Translations under genes and position numbers: made by a program
The notes under the pieces: generated by a model
Database searches by the model: none
Seen by the model: the letters and a program-made list of their open reading frames with translations, nothing else
What the model was told of the DNA's origin: nothing
NCBI GenBank assembly: GCA_030848545.1
Contig: JAVDCA010000003.1
Location: 248,001-312,000, forward strand
Reading direction: 5' to 3'
Length of the DNA: 64,000 bases
Source: Astrobacterium formosum
GTDB lineage: Bacteria > Pseudomonadota > Alphaproteobacteria > Rhizobiales > Xanthobacteraceae
Part shown: piece by piece, positions 9,191 to 18,137 of the stretch
Layout of the letters: each line of letters starts with the position of its first letter
How positions within the stretch are numbered: the stretch's first letter is position 1

Positions 9191-9928
9191 ATGAGTCGGC
9201 CGACCCATGTGTACGTCGTCCTGTCGCCGCGGCCGCGCGTCGGCAAGACCTTGATGGCGCGCGTCTTCACCGAATTCTACCGGTCCGAAGGCCGGCCGGT
9301 GGCCGCCTATGATCTCGACCCGGCCGAGGGGACGCTGTCGGAATTCCTGCCCGGCTTCGCGATCGCGAGCCAGATTGCCGACACCCGCGGCCAGATGGCG
9401 CTGTTCGACCGGTTGATCGTCGACGACGAGAAGCCCAAGGTTCTCGACGTCGGTTCCGGCCTGTTCTCGCATTTCCTCAAGGTGATGACGGAGATCGATT
9501 TCGTCCCCGAGGCGCGGCTGCGCTCGGTCGAGCCCATCATTATGTTCATCACCGGGCCGGACCGGCGGGCGGCGGAAGGCTACGCCGAACTCGTGCGGCG
9601 GCTTCCCGACGTAACCGTGGTGCCGATTTTCAACGAGGCGGTGGGCAGGTTCGCCGAGATGCGCGACGCCTTTCCGGCCCGCGGCTCCTCGGCGCAGCCG
9701 ATCAGGGTGCCGCAGCTCTCCCCGTCGCTGCGCCTCGTGATCGACACGCGGCCGTTCTCATTCTCGGCCTATCGGCGCGGCATTTCATTGGACGTGCCGC
9801 CCATCCTCGAGAAGGAACTCGCCGCCTGGGTCAAACGCGTGTTCCTACAGGTGCGCGAGCTGGAGCTCCGCCTCCTGCTCGGCCGCCTGAGCCTCTCGCT
9901 CGCACCGGCCCCCAAGCCACCGAATTGA
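9191..9928 (+). CDS. ParA-like P-loop protein with altered Walker A, second of two
   Basis: A 245-residue protein in the same fold class as the preceding one. Its P-loop reads LSPRPRVGKTLMA (residues 11-23): GKT is kept, but the KGG of the deviant Walker A is replaced by PRP, so the signature lysine is lost or taken over by arginine. KVLDVGSGLF resembles a Walker B region. The C-terminus ends in a Leu/Arg-rich helix and a short Pro tail. I chose ATG 9191, since residues upstream (GTG 9140) lie partly against the repeat and no ribosome site is clear for either. It probably works with its neighbour; the job is unknown. Confidence 0.7.
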   Translation: MSRPTHVYVVLSPRPRVGKTLMARVFTEFYRSEGRPVAAYDLDPAEGTLSEFLPGFAIASQIADTRGQMALFDRLIVDDEKPKVLDVGSGLFSHFLKVMTEIDFVPEARLRSVEPIIMFITGPDRRAAEGYAELVRRLPDVTVVPIFNEAVGRFAEMRDAFPARGSSAQPIRVPQLSPSLRLVIDTRPFSFSAYRRGISLDVPPILEKELAAWVKRVFLQVRELELRLLLGRLSLSLAPAPKPPN

Positions 9929-9970
9929 AACTCGGGGCGCGCGCCAGTTCGTGGCGCGCCGGACGCGTCC

Positions 9971-10180
9971 TCAGATCCGCTTCATCGGGCAGGTCGAGAA
10001 GCCCAAAAGCGTATAGGCGGGACACGATCCGATCGCTCCCGTCGCCAGCGGCACGATCCCGATCCAGCCGATCCAGTTCCAGCCGGTTTCCGAAAACCCG
10101 ATCGGGATCGCCCAGGCCACCAAGAGAAGACCAACCACGACCCGCACCACACGGTCGATCATGCCCATATTCATCGTCAT
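9971..10180 (-). CDS. DUF2892 (YgaP-type) membrane protein
   Basis: A 69-residue protein with two membrane helices (VVRVVVGLLLVAWAIPIGF and WIGIVPLATGAIGSCPAYTLLGF) and the typical ending GSCPAYTLLGFSTCP with two cysteines. It matches the DUF2892 domain that in YgaP anchors a rhodanese to the membrane. The start at 10180 has GGAGAG 5 bp upstream. It follows the two YeeE halves on the same strand; in sulfide-responsive operons of other proteobacteria the same three domains occur together, which suggests a role in handling reduced sulfur. Confidence 0.85.
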   Translation of the reverse strand: MTMNMGMIDRVVRVVVGLLLVAWAIPIGFSETGWNWIGWIGIVPLATGAIGSCPAYTLLGFSTCPMKRI

Positions 10181-10257
10181 GACACTCTCCATTTGCTCGC
10201 AACGACTATTCGGAAAGACTGCCCAGAAAGATTGCGCAATAAAACTATTCGGACCGA

Positions 10258-10878
10258 CTACTCGGCCGGCGCCAGGCGCCCGCGCGCCGTGGTGCCGGCG
10301 GAAGAACCGATGTCGCCGTCCACATCCCGGCCGATCTCCTGCCGCCACGGCCGCCACCATTCCAGCGCCACCAGGGCGGCGATCAGCAGCCCCGCCAGAG
10401 CCAGGGCGGCGAGCCAGTACGGTACGGCCATGAGATCGGACAGGATGATCTTGCCACCGCCCGCGGTGAGCATTGTACCCTTGAAGGCCGGCTCCGCATA
10501 GGAATAGGCGACGGCGCCGGAAAGACCGCCGAGGAGCGTGAAGAGTGCGTCGCGATAGCCGGCGCCGATCTGCGTCAGCACGGTGCCCGGACAGGCGCCG
10601 GCGAGCGCGATGCCGACGCCGAGCACGAGGCCGCCGACGATATCGGCCGCATAGAGCGCCGCCTTCGGCTGCAGCTTGACGAACCCGAAGCCGTTGAGCG
10701 CCGCGAGCACGATCGCGCCGGTCGCGACCGCGGTCAAAAACACCTTCAGCATCAGGAAATTCTTGAGCTGCATCTGGCCCACGATGACGGCCGGCTCGAA
10801 CACGCGCGACTTCTCCAGCGCGACACCGAACACGACGCCCATCAGGAGACCGACCACGACGGCGAACAGAACGGACAT
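10258..10878 (-). CDS. YeeE/YedE-family sulfur transport protein, half with GACPG motif
   Basis: A 206-residue membrane protein with about five helices. The key motif ALAGACPGTVLTQIGAG (near residue 90) holds the conserved cysteine of YeeE/YedE (TsuA-like) channels, which pass thiosulfate-like sulfur by cysteine contacts. This is one half of a split transporter; the other half is encoded immediately upstream. The start at 10878 follows GGAGGAAAACA. The last 30 residues are polar and lie outside the membrane domain. Confidence 0.88.
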   Translation of the reverse strand: MSVLFAVVVGLLMGVVFGVALEKSRVFEPAVIVGQMQLKNFLMLKVFLTAVATGAIVLAALNGFGFVKLQPKAALYAADIVGGLVLGVGIALAGACPGTVLTQIGAGYRDALFTLLGGLSGAVAYSYAEPAFKGTMLTAGGGKIILSDLMAVPYWLAALALAGLLIAALVALEWWRPWRQEIGRDVDGDIGSSAGTTARGRLAPAE

Positions 10879-10895
10879 TGTTTTCCTCCCCGGGA

Positions 10896-11417
10896 TCAGA
10901 TGCGGCGCAGCACGAGGCGGCCCGCCACGATGCCGCCGACGAACATCGCGGTGACGGCGACAAACGAGCCGACCGCGAGCTGGGCGACACCCGACAGGCC
11001 ATGACCCGACGTGCAACCGTCGGCGATGCGGGCGCCGAACAACATGACGAATCCGGCCGCGAAGGCGACCGCGTAGCGCACGGTCGGCGACGAGGTGCCG
11101 AGCGCGCGCGCCCAGATGGGCGCGATCGCCTGCCGCCGCGCTCCCGACCATCGCATCGACACGAAGGCGCCGAGCGCGACGCCTACGACCAGCGCGACCT
11201 GCCACCAGTTCTTGCCCGTCGCGGCGACGTGGCGGGCCACATAGCCGATCTTCAGGACGTCCTGGTCGACGAGCGAGGCGAGGAGGCCCCCGATGGTGAC
11301 GTAGGACGAGGAGGCGCCCAACGCCGTCTCGATCAGGAGGAAGGCCGGGATCTGCAGGAGGCCAATGACGATACCGGCCACATAGGGCGACCAGACCCGG
11401 TCCGTGAGGCGAGGCAT
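10896..11417 (-). CDS. YeeE/YedE-family sulfur transport protein, half with DGCTSGHG motif
   Basis: A 173-residue membrane protein with about five helices and the motif RIADGCTSGHGLSG near residue 125, the first conserved cysteine motif of YeeE/YedE transporters. It is the promoter-proximal half; the second half follows after 17 bp. ATG 11417 is chosen because AAGGAG lies 6 bp upstream. The pair resembles PmpA/PmpB of sulfide-responsive operons. No sulfur dioxygenase or regulator gene is next to it here. Confidence 0.88.
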   Translation of the reverse strand: MPRLTDRVWSPYVAGIVIGLLQIPAFLLIETALGASSSYVTIGGLLASLVDQDVLKIGYVARHVAATGKNWWQVALVVGVALGAFVSMRWSGARRQAIAPIWARALGTSSPTVRYAVAFAAGFVMLFGARIADGCTSGHGLSGVAQLAVGSFVAVTAMFVGGIVAGRLVLRRI

Positions 11418-11466
11418 GGGGGCTCCTTGGTGAAACGGGCGGCACGGCCATCCGGGCCGCGAACGC

Positions 11467-11496
11467 ATTCATACTTGCGAATATTTGAATATATAA
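11467..11496 (-). promoter_or_regulatory. AT-rich operator-like site upstream of the YeeE genes
   Basis: Within an otherwise G+C-rich stretch 50 bp upstream of the first YeeE half lies ATTC-N8-GAAT (11467-11482) in AT-rich sequence (AATATTTGAATATATAAG follows). The ATTC-N8-GAAT pattern is that reported, as I recall, for the ArsR-type persulfide sensor SqrR. It would fit a repressor controlling this operon from a distant gene. Confidence 0.5.
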
Positions 11497-11568
11497 GCCA
11501 ACAGCGGTCCGCCGTCAAGCCGACGGTTCGGCAACGATCGAAATGCGGCAATACGGGTCGGGTCGGCC

Positions 11569-12609
11569 TTACGGCAGCGCGACCGCTTCGATCCAGTTGG
11601 GATTCCGGCCGACGGGATGGCGCCCCAGGATGCGCAGCCGGCCCGCCTCCCGGTCGATGGCATAGACCATGACGTGGTCGGACAGTTGGCCGGCGGCGAG
11701 GAGATATAGGCCACCGGGATCGACCGCGATGCTGCGCGGCTGGGTCTCGGTCGGCACCTGTTCGATATGGGCGATGGTGCCGTCCTCCTTCACCCGGAAG
11801 GCGGTGATAGTCGAGGTGGAGCGTTCGCAGGCGTAAAGGAAGCGGCCGTCGGGCGTCAGGCGGATGTCGGCGCCGGCCCATTTGTCACCGTTATAGGCGT
11901 AGCCGGGGGTCTTGTAGCTCAAAGACTGCATCGGCTTCAGGGTGCCGGACGCGGCGTCGTAATCGAGCGCGTAGACGAGCACGCTGAGCTCGCAGAGCAG
12001 GTAGACGTGCCGGCCGTCGGGATGGAAGACGAAATGGCGCGGGCCGTCTTTGTCGCCGAAGCGCACGGCGTCTGTCGCATGCGGCGTGAGCATCCCGGTG
12101 GCGGCGTCGAACTTGTACTGTCGTACCGTATCGGAACCCAGGCTCGCCACGAAGGCGTGGCGGTTGGCCGGATCGGGCCGGATCGCGTGGGCGTTCGGCA
12201 GGTCGGCGATCACTTGCGTGGTCGCCCCGACGACACCGTCGGGCCCGATGGCGCTGACCGAAACCTTGTGGCCTGGATAGGAGGCGGCGAGGAGGAACCG
12301 GCCGCCGCCGTCGACGGCGAGAAAGGCCATGCTGTCGGCGAGCGGTCCCACGCCCAGATGGGTGAGCCGGCCGCTTTCGGAATCGATCGCGTAGCAGGCG
12401 ACCCCATAGGGCTGCGACCGCATGCCGACATAGAGGAAGCGCCGGTCGGGCGAGACCGCCATCGGGGTCGCGGAGCCGGCCTTGCCGGGCAGCGCCACCT
12501 TTTCGATCGCTCGCAACGCGCCCGACGCGCCGTCGAGCGCCATCACGTCGATGTCGTGGGAATCGCAGCTGGATACGTAGACGACGGTGCGTCCGGAACG
12601 ATCGGCCAT
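11569..12609 (-). CDS. Lactonase family (7-bladed beta-propeller) protein
   Basis: A 346-residue protein of the 6-phosphogluconolactonase (YbhE/Pgl) propeller family. Repeating blade segments such as SPDRRFLYVGMRS, FHPDGRHVYLLCELS, LTPDGRFLYACERS and VDPGGLYLLAAGQ are plain. Family members hydrolyse 6-phosphogluconolactone or related sugar lactones. The start at 12609 (MADRSGR) is preferred over the longer open frame because the upstream residues are Arg-rich and unlike the family. No signal peptide is seen, so it should be cytoplasmic. No pentose-phosphate gene is near; the true lactone is uncertain. Confidence 0.82.
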   Translation of the reverse strand: MADRSGRTVVYVSSCDSHDIDVMALDGASGALRAIEKVALPGKAGSATPMAVSPDRRFLYVGMRSQPYGVACYAIDSESGRLTHLGVGPLADSMAFLAVDGGGRFLLAASYPGHKVSVSAIGPDGVVGATTQVIADLPNAHAIRPDPANRHAFVASLGSDTVRQYKFDAATGMLTPHATDAVRFGDKDGPRHFVFHPDGRHVYLLCELSVLVYALDYDAASGTLKPMQSLSYKTPGYAYNGDKWAGADIRLTPDGRFLYACERSTSTITAFRVKEDGTIAHIEQVPTETQPRSIAVDPGGLYLLAAGQLSDHVMVYAIDREAGRLRILGRHPVGRNPNWIEAVALP

Positions 12610-12705
12610 GTGTCGGCCCTCTCGGGTTCGATCAGGTGTGTCGGGTACGTGAATGCGCCTGCGTCGCAAACGCTCGGGGGTGGCGCCACGCGCCGCGCCG
12701 GCGGG

Positions 12706-13248
12706 TCAGTGTCCTTCGAAGGAGACCAGTGTGCGCACCGGCACGTCGAGCTTGCGCAGCTTTTCGGCGCCGCCGAGATCGGGCAGGTCGATGACGAAGC
12801 AGGCGGCGAGCACCTCGGCCCCGAGCTTGCGCAGCAGCTTGACGGCCCCTTCGGCGGTGCCGCCGGTAGCGATCAGGTCGTCGACCAGGATGACGCGTTC
12901 GCCGGAGACCAGCGCATCGGCATGCATCTCGATGACATCCTCGCCGTACTCCAGTGCGTAGGCCACCGAGACGCGCTTGTGCGGCAGCTTGCCCTTCTTG
13001 CGGATCGGCACGAAGCCGGCCGAGATCTGGTGCGCCACCGCACCGCCGAGGATGAAGCCGCGCGCCTCGATGCCGGCCACCTTGTCGACCTTCATGCCGG
13101 CCCAGGGTTGCACGAGATCGTCGATGGCGCGTCGGAACGAACGCGCATCCCCCAGGAGCGTGGTGATGTCGCGGAACATGATACCTGGCTTGGGGTAGTC
13201 CGGGATGGTGCGGATGGACGCCTGAAGATCGGGATCGGCGGGGCTCAT
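12706..13248 (-). CDS. apt: Adenine phosphoribosyltransferase
   Basis: A 180-residue protein of the standard Apt length. The N-terminus [21 protein letters not shown] is the Apt hallmark and the PRPP-binding loop reads [17 protein letters not shown] (about residues 122-138). It joins adenine and PRPP to give AMP in the cytoplasm. ATG 13248 is chosen because the residues upstream in the open frame do not fit the family. mtnP, which releases adenine from methylthioadenosine, lies about 0.9 kb upstream on the same strand, so the two could act in succession. Confidence 0.96.
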   Translation of the reverse strand: MSPADPDLQASIRTIPDYPKPGIMFRDITTLLGDARSFRRAIDDLVQPWAGMKVDKVAGIEARGFILGGAVAHQISAGFVPIRKKGKLPHKRVSVAYALEYGEDVIEMHADALVSGERVILVDDLIATGGTAEGAVKLLRKLGAEVLAACFVIDLPDLGGAEKLRKLDVPVRTLVSFEGH

Positions 13249-13475
13249 GGGGGGCTCGCGAAATGCGGGAAACGGTCGAACGCGCGCCGGCAGCGGCGCG
13301 GCCGGACCATAGTGCGTTGGGGGGAAAAGAGGAACCCGAGAATTCTGCCCCATGGTGACGACTTCGGCAGCGGTTCGTCATCCGTCGGCGAGGCACATTC
13401 TCGCGATCGCGGGGCAGCGAAGCCGAAGCGGCGATGAATTGCATCGGTCGCCTGATCGTTCAAAATCATACCTTA
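13249..13475. other. Intergenic stretch upstream of apt
   Basis: Together with the terminator that follows, this leaves about 310 bp without a gene between apt and the small secreted protein. It should contain the apt promoter, but I cannot place -35 and -10 boxes with confidence. Confidence 0.4.
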
Positions 13476-13508
13476 AAAACAGAAAATCCCGGCTCAGTTG
13501 AGCCGGGA
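13476..13508 (-). terminator. Rho-independent terminator of the small secreted protein gene
   Basis: Read on the minus strand, the stem TCCCGGCTCA / TGAGCCGGGA (10-bp arms, 2-nt centre) is followed by ATTTTCTGTTTTT. It lies 50 bp past the stop of the gene at 13559 and separates it from apt. Confidence 0.85.
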
Positions 13509-13558
13509 AATATGTCGCAGAGGGGCTGACGTTGAGAACTTGAGATCAAGCCTGGGAT

Positions 13559-13870
<312 letters not shown>

Positions 13871-14111
13871 GGCAGCCTCCTTGGGCAAGAGCCTCTGACG
13901 AGAGCTTTTGAGATGGACAGGGCACGGTCGGTTGCCGGCACCTGCTCGTCTGTTAGTGCTCCTGCGGGCCGGTCGGTTCAAAATGCCGGCCAAGGTTGCC
14001 CGCGCCGATCCGGAGGATTCGCGCGGCTTGCCGGATGCCTGGGTGGTCGCCGTCTTGAATGCGGCATGATGCCGGACACGCCGCAATCGGCCGACGACAT
14101 CAGCCCGCTCG

Positions 14112-14987
14112 TCAACGCCTCAGCACCCGCCCCGCCACCGCGTCGAGCTTCTTCAGAAGTTCCGGATCGCGCGCCTCCGGGGCGGTGATCAGCGCCGTAT
14201 CGAGGGCGCGGTCGGAGCCGATCGGGCACGGCTCGTGCTCGCGCGGGAAATCGCGCGCGAGCCGCGCGACGAGGCGCTTGGCCTTGTCGGCATTGGCGGT
14301 CAAGACCTTGATGATGTCCTGCACCGTGACGGCGTCGTGGTCGGGATGCCAGCAGTCGAAGTCGGTCACCATGGCGACGGTCGCGTAGCAGATCTCCGCC
14401 TCGCGGGCGAGCTTCGCCTCCGGCATGTTGGTCATGCCGATGACCGAATAGCCGGCGTTCTTGTAGGTCATGCTTTCGGCCAAGGTGGAGAACTGCGGCC
14501 CTTCCATGCACACATAGGTGCCGTCGCGCACCACCGGAATATCCTCGGCCACCGCCGCCTCGGCGAGGTGGATGCGCAGGCGTGGCGACACCGGATGCGC
14601 CATCGAGACGTGGGCGACGCAGCCACGACCGAAGAACGAGCTCTCGCGCTTGTAGGTGCGGTCGACGAACTGGTCGACCAGCACGAAGGTGCCGGGCGGC
14701 AGCTCGCCCTTGAACGAGCCGCATGCCGACAGCGCCACCAGATCGGTGACGCCGGCGCGCTTCAAGGCGTCGATATTGGCGCGGTAGTTGATGTCGGAGG
14801 GCGAGAGGCGATGGCCCTTGCCGTGCCGCGGCAGAAACACGATCGGCAGGCCGGCGATCTCGCCGATGCGCAGCGGTCCGGACGGCTCGCCCCAGGGGCT
14901 TTCAATGTTCTTCTCGATGACGCTCTCGAGCCCCGGCAGGTCGTAGATGCCGGAGCCGCCGATGATGCCGAGCACGGATTTGGCCAT
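14112..14987 (-). CDS. mtnP: S-methyl-5'-thioadenosine phosphorylase
   Basis: A 291-residue protein matching MtnP: the phosphate loop IIGGSGIYDLPG at the N-terminus, FLPRHGKGHRLSPSDINYRAN, and the substrate site YVCMEGPQFSTLAES with IGMTNMPEAKLAREAE. It splits 5'-methylthioadenosine with phosphate into adenine and 5-methylthioribose-1-phosphate, the first step of methionine salvage. ATG 14987 (MAKSVLGIIGGSG) is the family start; the longer frame runs into a palindromic repeat. Adenine made here can be reused by Apt encoded downstream. No other methionine-salvage gene is in the window. Confidence 0.96.
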   Translation of the reverse strand: MAKSVLGIIGGSGIYDLPGLESVIEKNIESPWGEPSGPLRIGEIAGLPIVFLPRHGKGHRLSPSDINYRANIDALKRAGVTDLVALSACGSFKGELPPGTFVLVDQFVDRTYKRESSFFGRGCVAHVSMAHPVSPRLRIHLAEAAVAEDIPVVRDGTYVCMEGPQFSTLAESMTYKNAGYSVIGMTNMPEAKLAREAEICYATVAMVTDFDCWHPDHDAVTVQDIIKVLTANADKAKRLVARLARDFPREHEPCPIGSDRALDTALITAPEARDPELLKKLDAVAGRVLRR

Positions 14988-14995
14988 GACCACCT

Positions 14996-15083
14996 CGTCA
15001 TGCCCGTGCTTGTCACGGGCATCCACGCCTTGTGGCCAGCCACGCAAAAGACGTGAATGGCCGGGACAAGCCCGGTCATGACG
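14996..15083. repeat. Dispersed palindromic element of a second type
   Basis: An 88-bp imperfect palindrome with ends CGTCATG / CATGACG. Inner arms GTGCTTGTCACGGGCAT and ATGGCCGGGACAAGCCC pair, as do CCACGC / GCGTGG near the centre. It fills most of the gap between fbcH and mtnP (both minus strand). It resembles the CGTCATGGCCGGGCTTGTCCCGGCC-like units widespread in Bradyrhizobium-type genomes. Confidence 0.8.
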
Positions 15084-15139
15084 TACTCAAACGATCAGAA
15101 TGGCGCAATGCCGTCGCCCCACGAGCAGCCGTGCACCGT

Positions 15140-17245
15140 TCACATGCTGGTCGCCTTGGGGTCCTGCCCCGTCGCGATCTCGCGCGGCTTCTCGACCTCG
15201 TGCCACACCTTCTTCTTGGTGAAGTACATGAGGCCCGCGAGCACGATCAGGAAGATCATCACCTGGAAGCCGATGCGCTTTCGGGCCTCCATGTGCGGCT
15301 CCGCCGTCCACATCAGGAAGGCGGTGACGTCCTTGGCGTAGTTGTGCAGGGTCGCGGGTGTGCCGTCCGCATACTCGATCTGGCCGTCCTGCAACGGCTG
15401 GGGCATGCCGATGGCATGGCCGGGGAAATACTTGTTGTAGTTCGATCCCTCGGGCAACTGGAAGCCCGCCGGCGGGTCCTCGTAACCTTCGAGCAGAGCG
15501 ACGATGTAGTCGGGCCCGTTCTCCTGGTATTGGCTGACGATGTCGATCAGGAACCAGGGAAAGCCGCGCTCATAGGTGCGCGCCTTGGCGATCACCGACA
15601 GGTCGGGCGGATAGGCGCCGCCGTTCGCCGCCCGCGCCGCCTGCTCGTTGGCGAAGGTGGGCGGGAAACGGTCGGCCAGACGGCCGTCGCGCTCGAACAT
15701 TTCGCCCTGGTCGTTGGGGCCGTCCTTCACCTTGTATTCGGCGGCGACCGCTTCCGCCTGGGCGCGGGAGAATTCCGGTCCGCCCGGCTCGGCGAGATTG
15801 CGGAGCGCGACCAGTGACAGGCTGTGACAGGCCTGGCAGACCTCCCGGTAGACCTTGAAGCCGCGCTGCAACTGGGCACGGTCGAAGGTACCGAACGGGC
15901 CCGAGAAGGTCCATTTCTGCCGCGGCGGCTGCGGCGCGCCCTCAGCGGCCGAAGCCGACGAATGGCCGCCCGCAATGGCCGCAACGCCGACCAGCAGGGC
16001 GACGAGCAGCGAAGCCACCACCTTCTTGCCCTTGAGCACCGACTCCGAAATCGAATTCGGCAGCGGCTTCGTCTTCTCGACGAAGCCGAGCACCGGCAGC
16101 AGGACGATGAAGTGGAAGAAATACCAGAACGTCAGCACGCGGGCGGCGGTGACGTAGCCGCCTTCCGCCGGCTTGGAGCCGAGCCAGCCGAGCCCCAGGC
16201 ATACCACGACGAAGACCCAGAAGAAGATGCGGTAGAGCGGCCGGTAGCGCGCCGACTTCACCCGCGAGGTGTCGAGCCAGGGCAGGAAGGCCAGGATGAT
16301 GATCGAGCCGAACAAAGCAAGGACGCCCAGGAGCTTGTTCGGGATCGCGCGCAGGATGGCGTAGAACGGCAGGTAGTACCATTCGGGCACGATGTGCGCC
16401 GGCGTCACGCCCGGATTGGCCGGGATGTAGTTGTCGGCATGGCCGAGATAGTTCGGGATGTAGAACACGAACCAGGCGTAGAGCAGGCAGAACACGACCA
16501 TGAAGAACGCGTCCTTGACGGTCGCGTAGGGCGTGAACGGCACCGTGTCCTTGGGGGTCTTGGGTTCGACGCCGGCCGGATTGTTCTGTCCGGAGACGTG
16601 CAGCGCCCACACGTGCAGCACGACGACGCCGGCGATCACGAACGGCAACAGATAGTGCAGCGAGAAGAAGCGCTGCAGGGTCGGATTGCCGATCGCGTAG
16701 CCGCCCCACAGCCAGGTCACCAGAGGCTCGCCGACGAGCGGGAAAGCCGAGAAGAAATTGGTGATGACGGTGGCGCCCCAGTAGGACATCTGCCCCCACG
16801 GCAGCGTGTAGCCGAGGAAGCCGGTCGCCATCATGAGGAGGTAGATGATGACGCCGAGAATCCACAGAATCTCGCGCGGCGCCTTGTAGGAGCCGTAGTA
16901 GAGGCCGCGGAACATGTGGATGTAGACGGCGACGAAGAACATCGAGGCGCCGTTGGCGTGCAGGTAGCGCAACAGCCAGCCGTAGTTGACGTCGCGCATC
17001 AGCATCTCGACGGAATTGAAGGCGTGGTCCACATGCGGCGTGTAGTGCATCACCAGCACGATGCCGGTGACGATCTGCACCGCCAGCATGAAGGACAGAA
17101 TGCCGCCGAACGTCCACCAGTAGTTCAGATTGCGCGGGGTCGGATAATCGACGAACGACGCCTTGAGAAGGCCGAGAATCGGCAGGCGCTGCTCGAACCA
17201 CTTCAGGAAGGCATTGTTCGGCTCAAAGCTCGAATGTCCGCTCAT
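15140..17245 (-). CDS. fbcH: Fused cytochrome b / cytochrome c1 (bc1 complex)
   Basis: A 701-residue polyprotein. Residues 1 to about 415 are cytochrome b, with eight membrane helices, the haem-ligand histidine helices and the quinol-site PEWY (ending [13 protein letters not shown]). A hydrophobic stretch ending [12 protein letters not shown] near residue 440 looks like an internal signal peptide. Cytochrome c1 follows, with haem motif CQACH at 470-474, a far-C-terminal membrane anchor and a basic tail. In Bradyrhizobium such a product is cut after translation into b and c1. Together with the Rieske protein it forms ubiquinol-cytochrome c reductase. The Rieske gene ends 28 bp upstream. Confidence 0.96.
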   Translation of the reverse strand: MSGHSSFEPNNAFLKWFEQRLPILGLLKASFVDYPTPRNLNYWWTFGGILSFMLAVQIVTGIVLVMHYTPHVDHAFNSVEMLMRDVNYGWLLRYLHANGASMFFVAVYIHMFRGLYYGSYKAPREILWILGVIIYLLMMATGFLGYTLPWGQMSYWGATVITNFFSAFPLVGEPLVTWLWGGYAIGNPTLQRFFSLHYLLPFVIAGVVVLHVWALHVSGQNNPAGVEPKTPKDTVPFTPYATVKDAFFMVVFCLLYAWFVFYIPNYLGHADNYIPANPGVTPAHIVPEWYYLPFYAILRAIPNKLLGVLALFGSIIILAFLPWLDTSRVKSARYRPLYRIFFWVFVVVCLGLGWLGSKPAEGGYVTAARVLTFWYFFHFIVLLPVLGFVEKTKPLPNSISESVLKGKKVVASLLVALLVGVAAIAGGHSSASAAEGAPQPPRQKWTFSGPFGTFDRAQLQRGFKVYREVCQACHSLSLVALRNLAEPGGPEFSRAQAEAVAAEYKVKDGPNDQGEMFERDGRLADRFPPTFANEQAARAANGGAYPPDLSVIAKARTYERGFPWFLIDIVSQYQENGPDYIVALLEGYEDPPAGFQLPEGSNYNKYFPGHAIGMPQPLQDGQIEYADGTPATLHNYAKDVTAFLMWTAEPHMEARKRIGFQVMIFLIVLAGLMYFTKKKVWHEVEKPREIATGQDPKATSM

Positions 17246-17273
17246 GTTTCATACGTCTCGCTGCGCGCCGGCG

Positions 17274-17801
17274 TCAGCCGATCTGGATCTTGGTATCGGA
17301 TGTGAAGGCGTAGGGCGGGATGACCAGATTGGTCGGCGCCGGGCCTTGGCGGATGCGGCCCGAAGTGTCGTAGACCGAGCCGTGACACGGACAGAACCAG
17401 CCGTCATAGGCGCCCTGGCGGGCGAGCGGGATGCAGCCCAGATGGGTGCAGATGCCGATGACGATGAGCCACTGGTCGTGCCCCTCCTTGACGCGCGCCT
17501 GATCGGGCTGCGGATCGGGCAGGCTCGCCACGTTGACGGCGCGGGCCTCGTCGATGTCCTTCTTGGAGCGATGGAAGATGAAGATCGGCTTGGAGCGCCA
17601 GAACACCTTGATCATCTGGCCGTCGGCGATGGGCGCGAGATCAATCTCGACCGGGGCGCCGGCCGCGATGGTTGAAGCGTCCGGATTCATCTGGGCGATC
17701 AACGGCACCAGCGTCGCTGCCCCACCGATCGCCGCGACCGCGCCGGTGGCGATGTAGAGAAAATCGCGGCGGGTCGGCTCAGCCGAAGACACAGTCGTCA
17801 C
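17274..17801 (-). CDS. fbcF: Ubiquinol-cytochrome c reductase Rieske iron-sulfur subunit
   Basis: A 175-residue protein with a Tat-type N-terminus (RRDFLYIATGAVAAIGG) that serves as membrane anchor, and the two [2Fe-2S] boxes CTHLGC (118-123) and CPCHGS (137-142). It passes electrons from quinol to cytochrome c1. The start codon is GTG at 17801. A short ORF of nine codons (ATG 17808, better spaced from the upstream GGAAAGGA) overlaps this start in another frame, so initiation may be more complex than usual. It is the first gene of the bc1 operon. Confidence 0.95.
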   Translation of the reverse strand: MTTVSSAEPTRRDFLYIATGAVAAIGGAATLVPLIAQMNPDASTIAAGAPVEIDLAPIADGQMIKVFWRSKPIFIFHRSKKDIDEARAVNVASLPDPQPDQARVKEGHDQWLIVIGICTHLGCIPLARQGAYDGWFCPCHGSVYDTSGRIRQGPAPTNLVIPPYAFTSDTKIQIG

Positions 17802-18137
17802 GGTCCATGTCCTTTCCGTACAGAATCACGACACGGGCGGTGAAGGCCTTGGGCATCCCTATCCGCTCGTATCGTTTTGCGCCCCCCACGGGCGGCTGGT
17901 TTTTTCGCCCGGCCCGGCCGTCCGCAGCGGACGGCAAGCCGACACCAATGAGCGGGGTTTTATTGGCACCCTTGCGAACCGAGCGCAAGTGCGCCAAAGG
18001 TCCGGTGCCGATGGCGAAAAAGCTTTTTACCGGCTCCCCGATCGGCCTTGATGCAATGGCCGCGCGGCAGCGCCCGCCGAGTGCGGCCGGCGGGTGGCCG
18101 AGCGGCCGGCCGATCGAGCCGCTGGCGTTCTGTCCCC
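17802..18137. other. Divergent intergenic region between fbcF and trmL
   Basis: 336 bp without a gene, expected to hold the bc1 operon promoter (leftward) and the trmL promoter (rightward). It contains a near-perfect palindrome GCCGTCCGC-A-GCGGACGGC at 17917-17935 and a hairpin CGGGCG-N11-CGCCCG just left of it. I cannot assign promoter boxes with confidence. Confidence 0.5.

Noticed and set aside
11767-13437. A 556-codon plus-strand frame over the lactonase and apt genes
   Set aside because: It spans two unrelated minus-strand genes and their gap, which marks it as a compositional artefact.
17870-17935. Hairpins upstream of fbcF as a terminator
   Set aside because: The stems are not followed by a T tract in either direction, so I list them only as palindromes.
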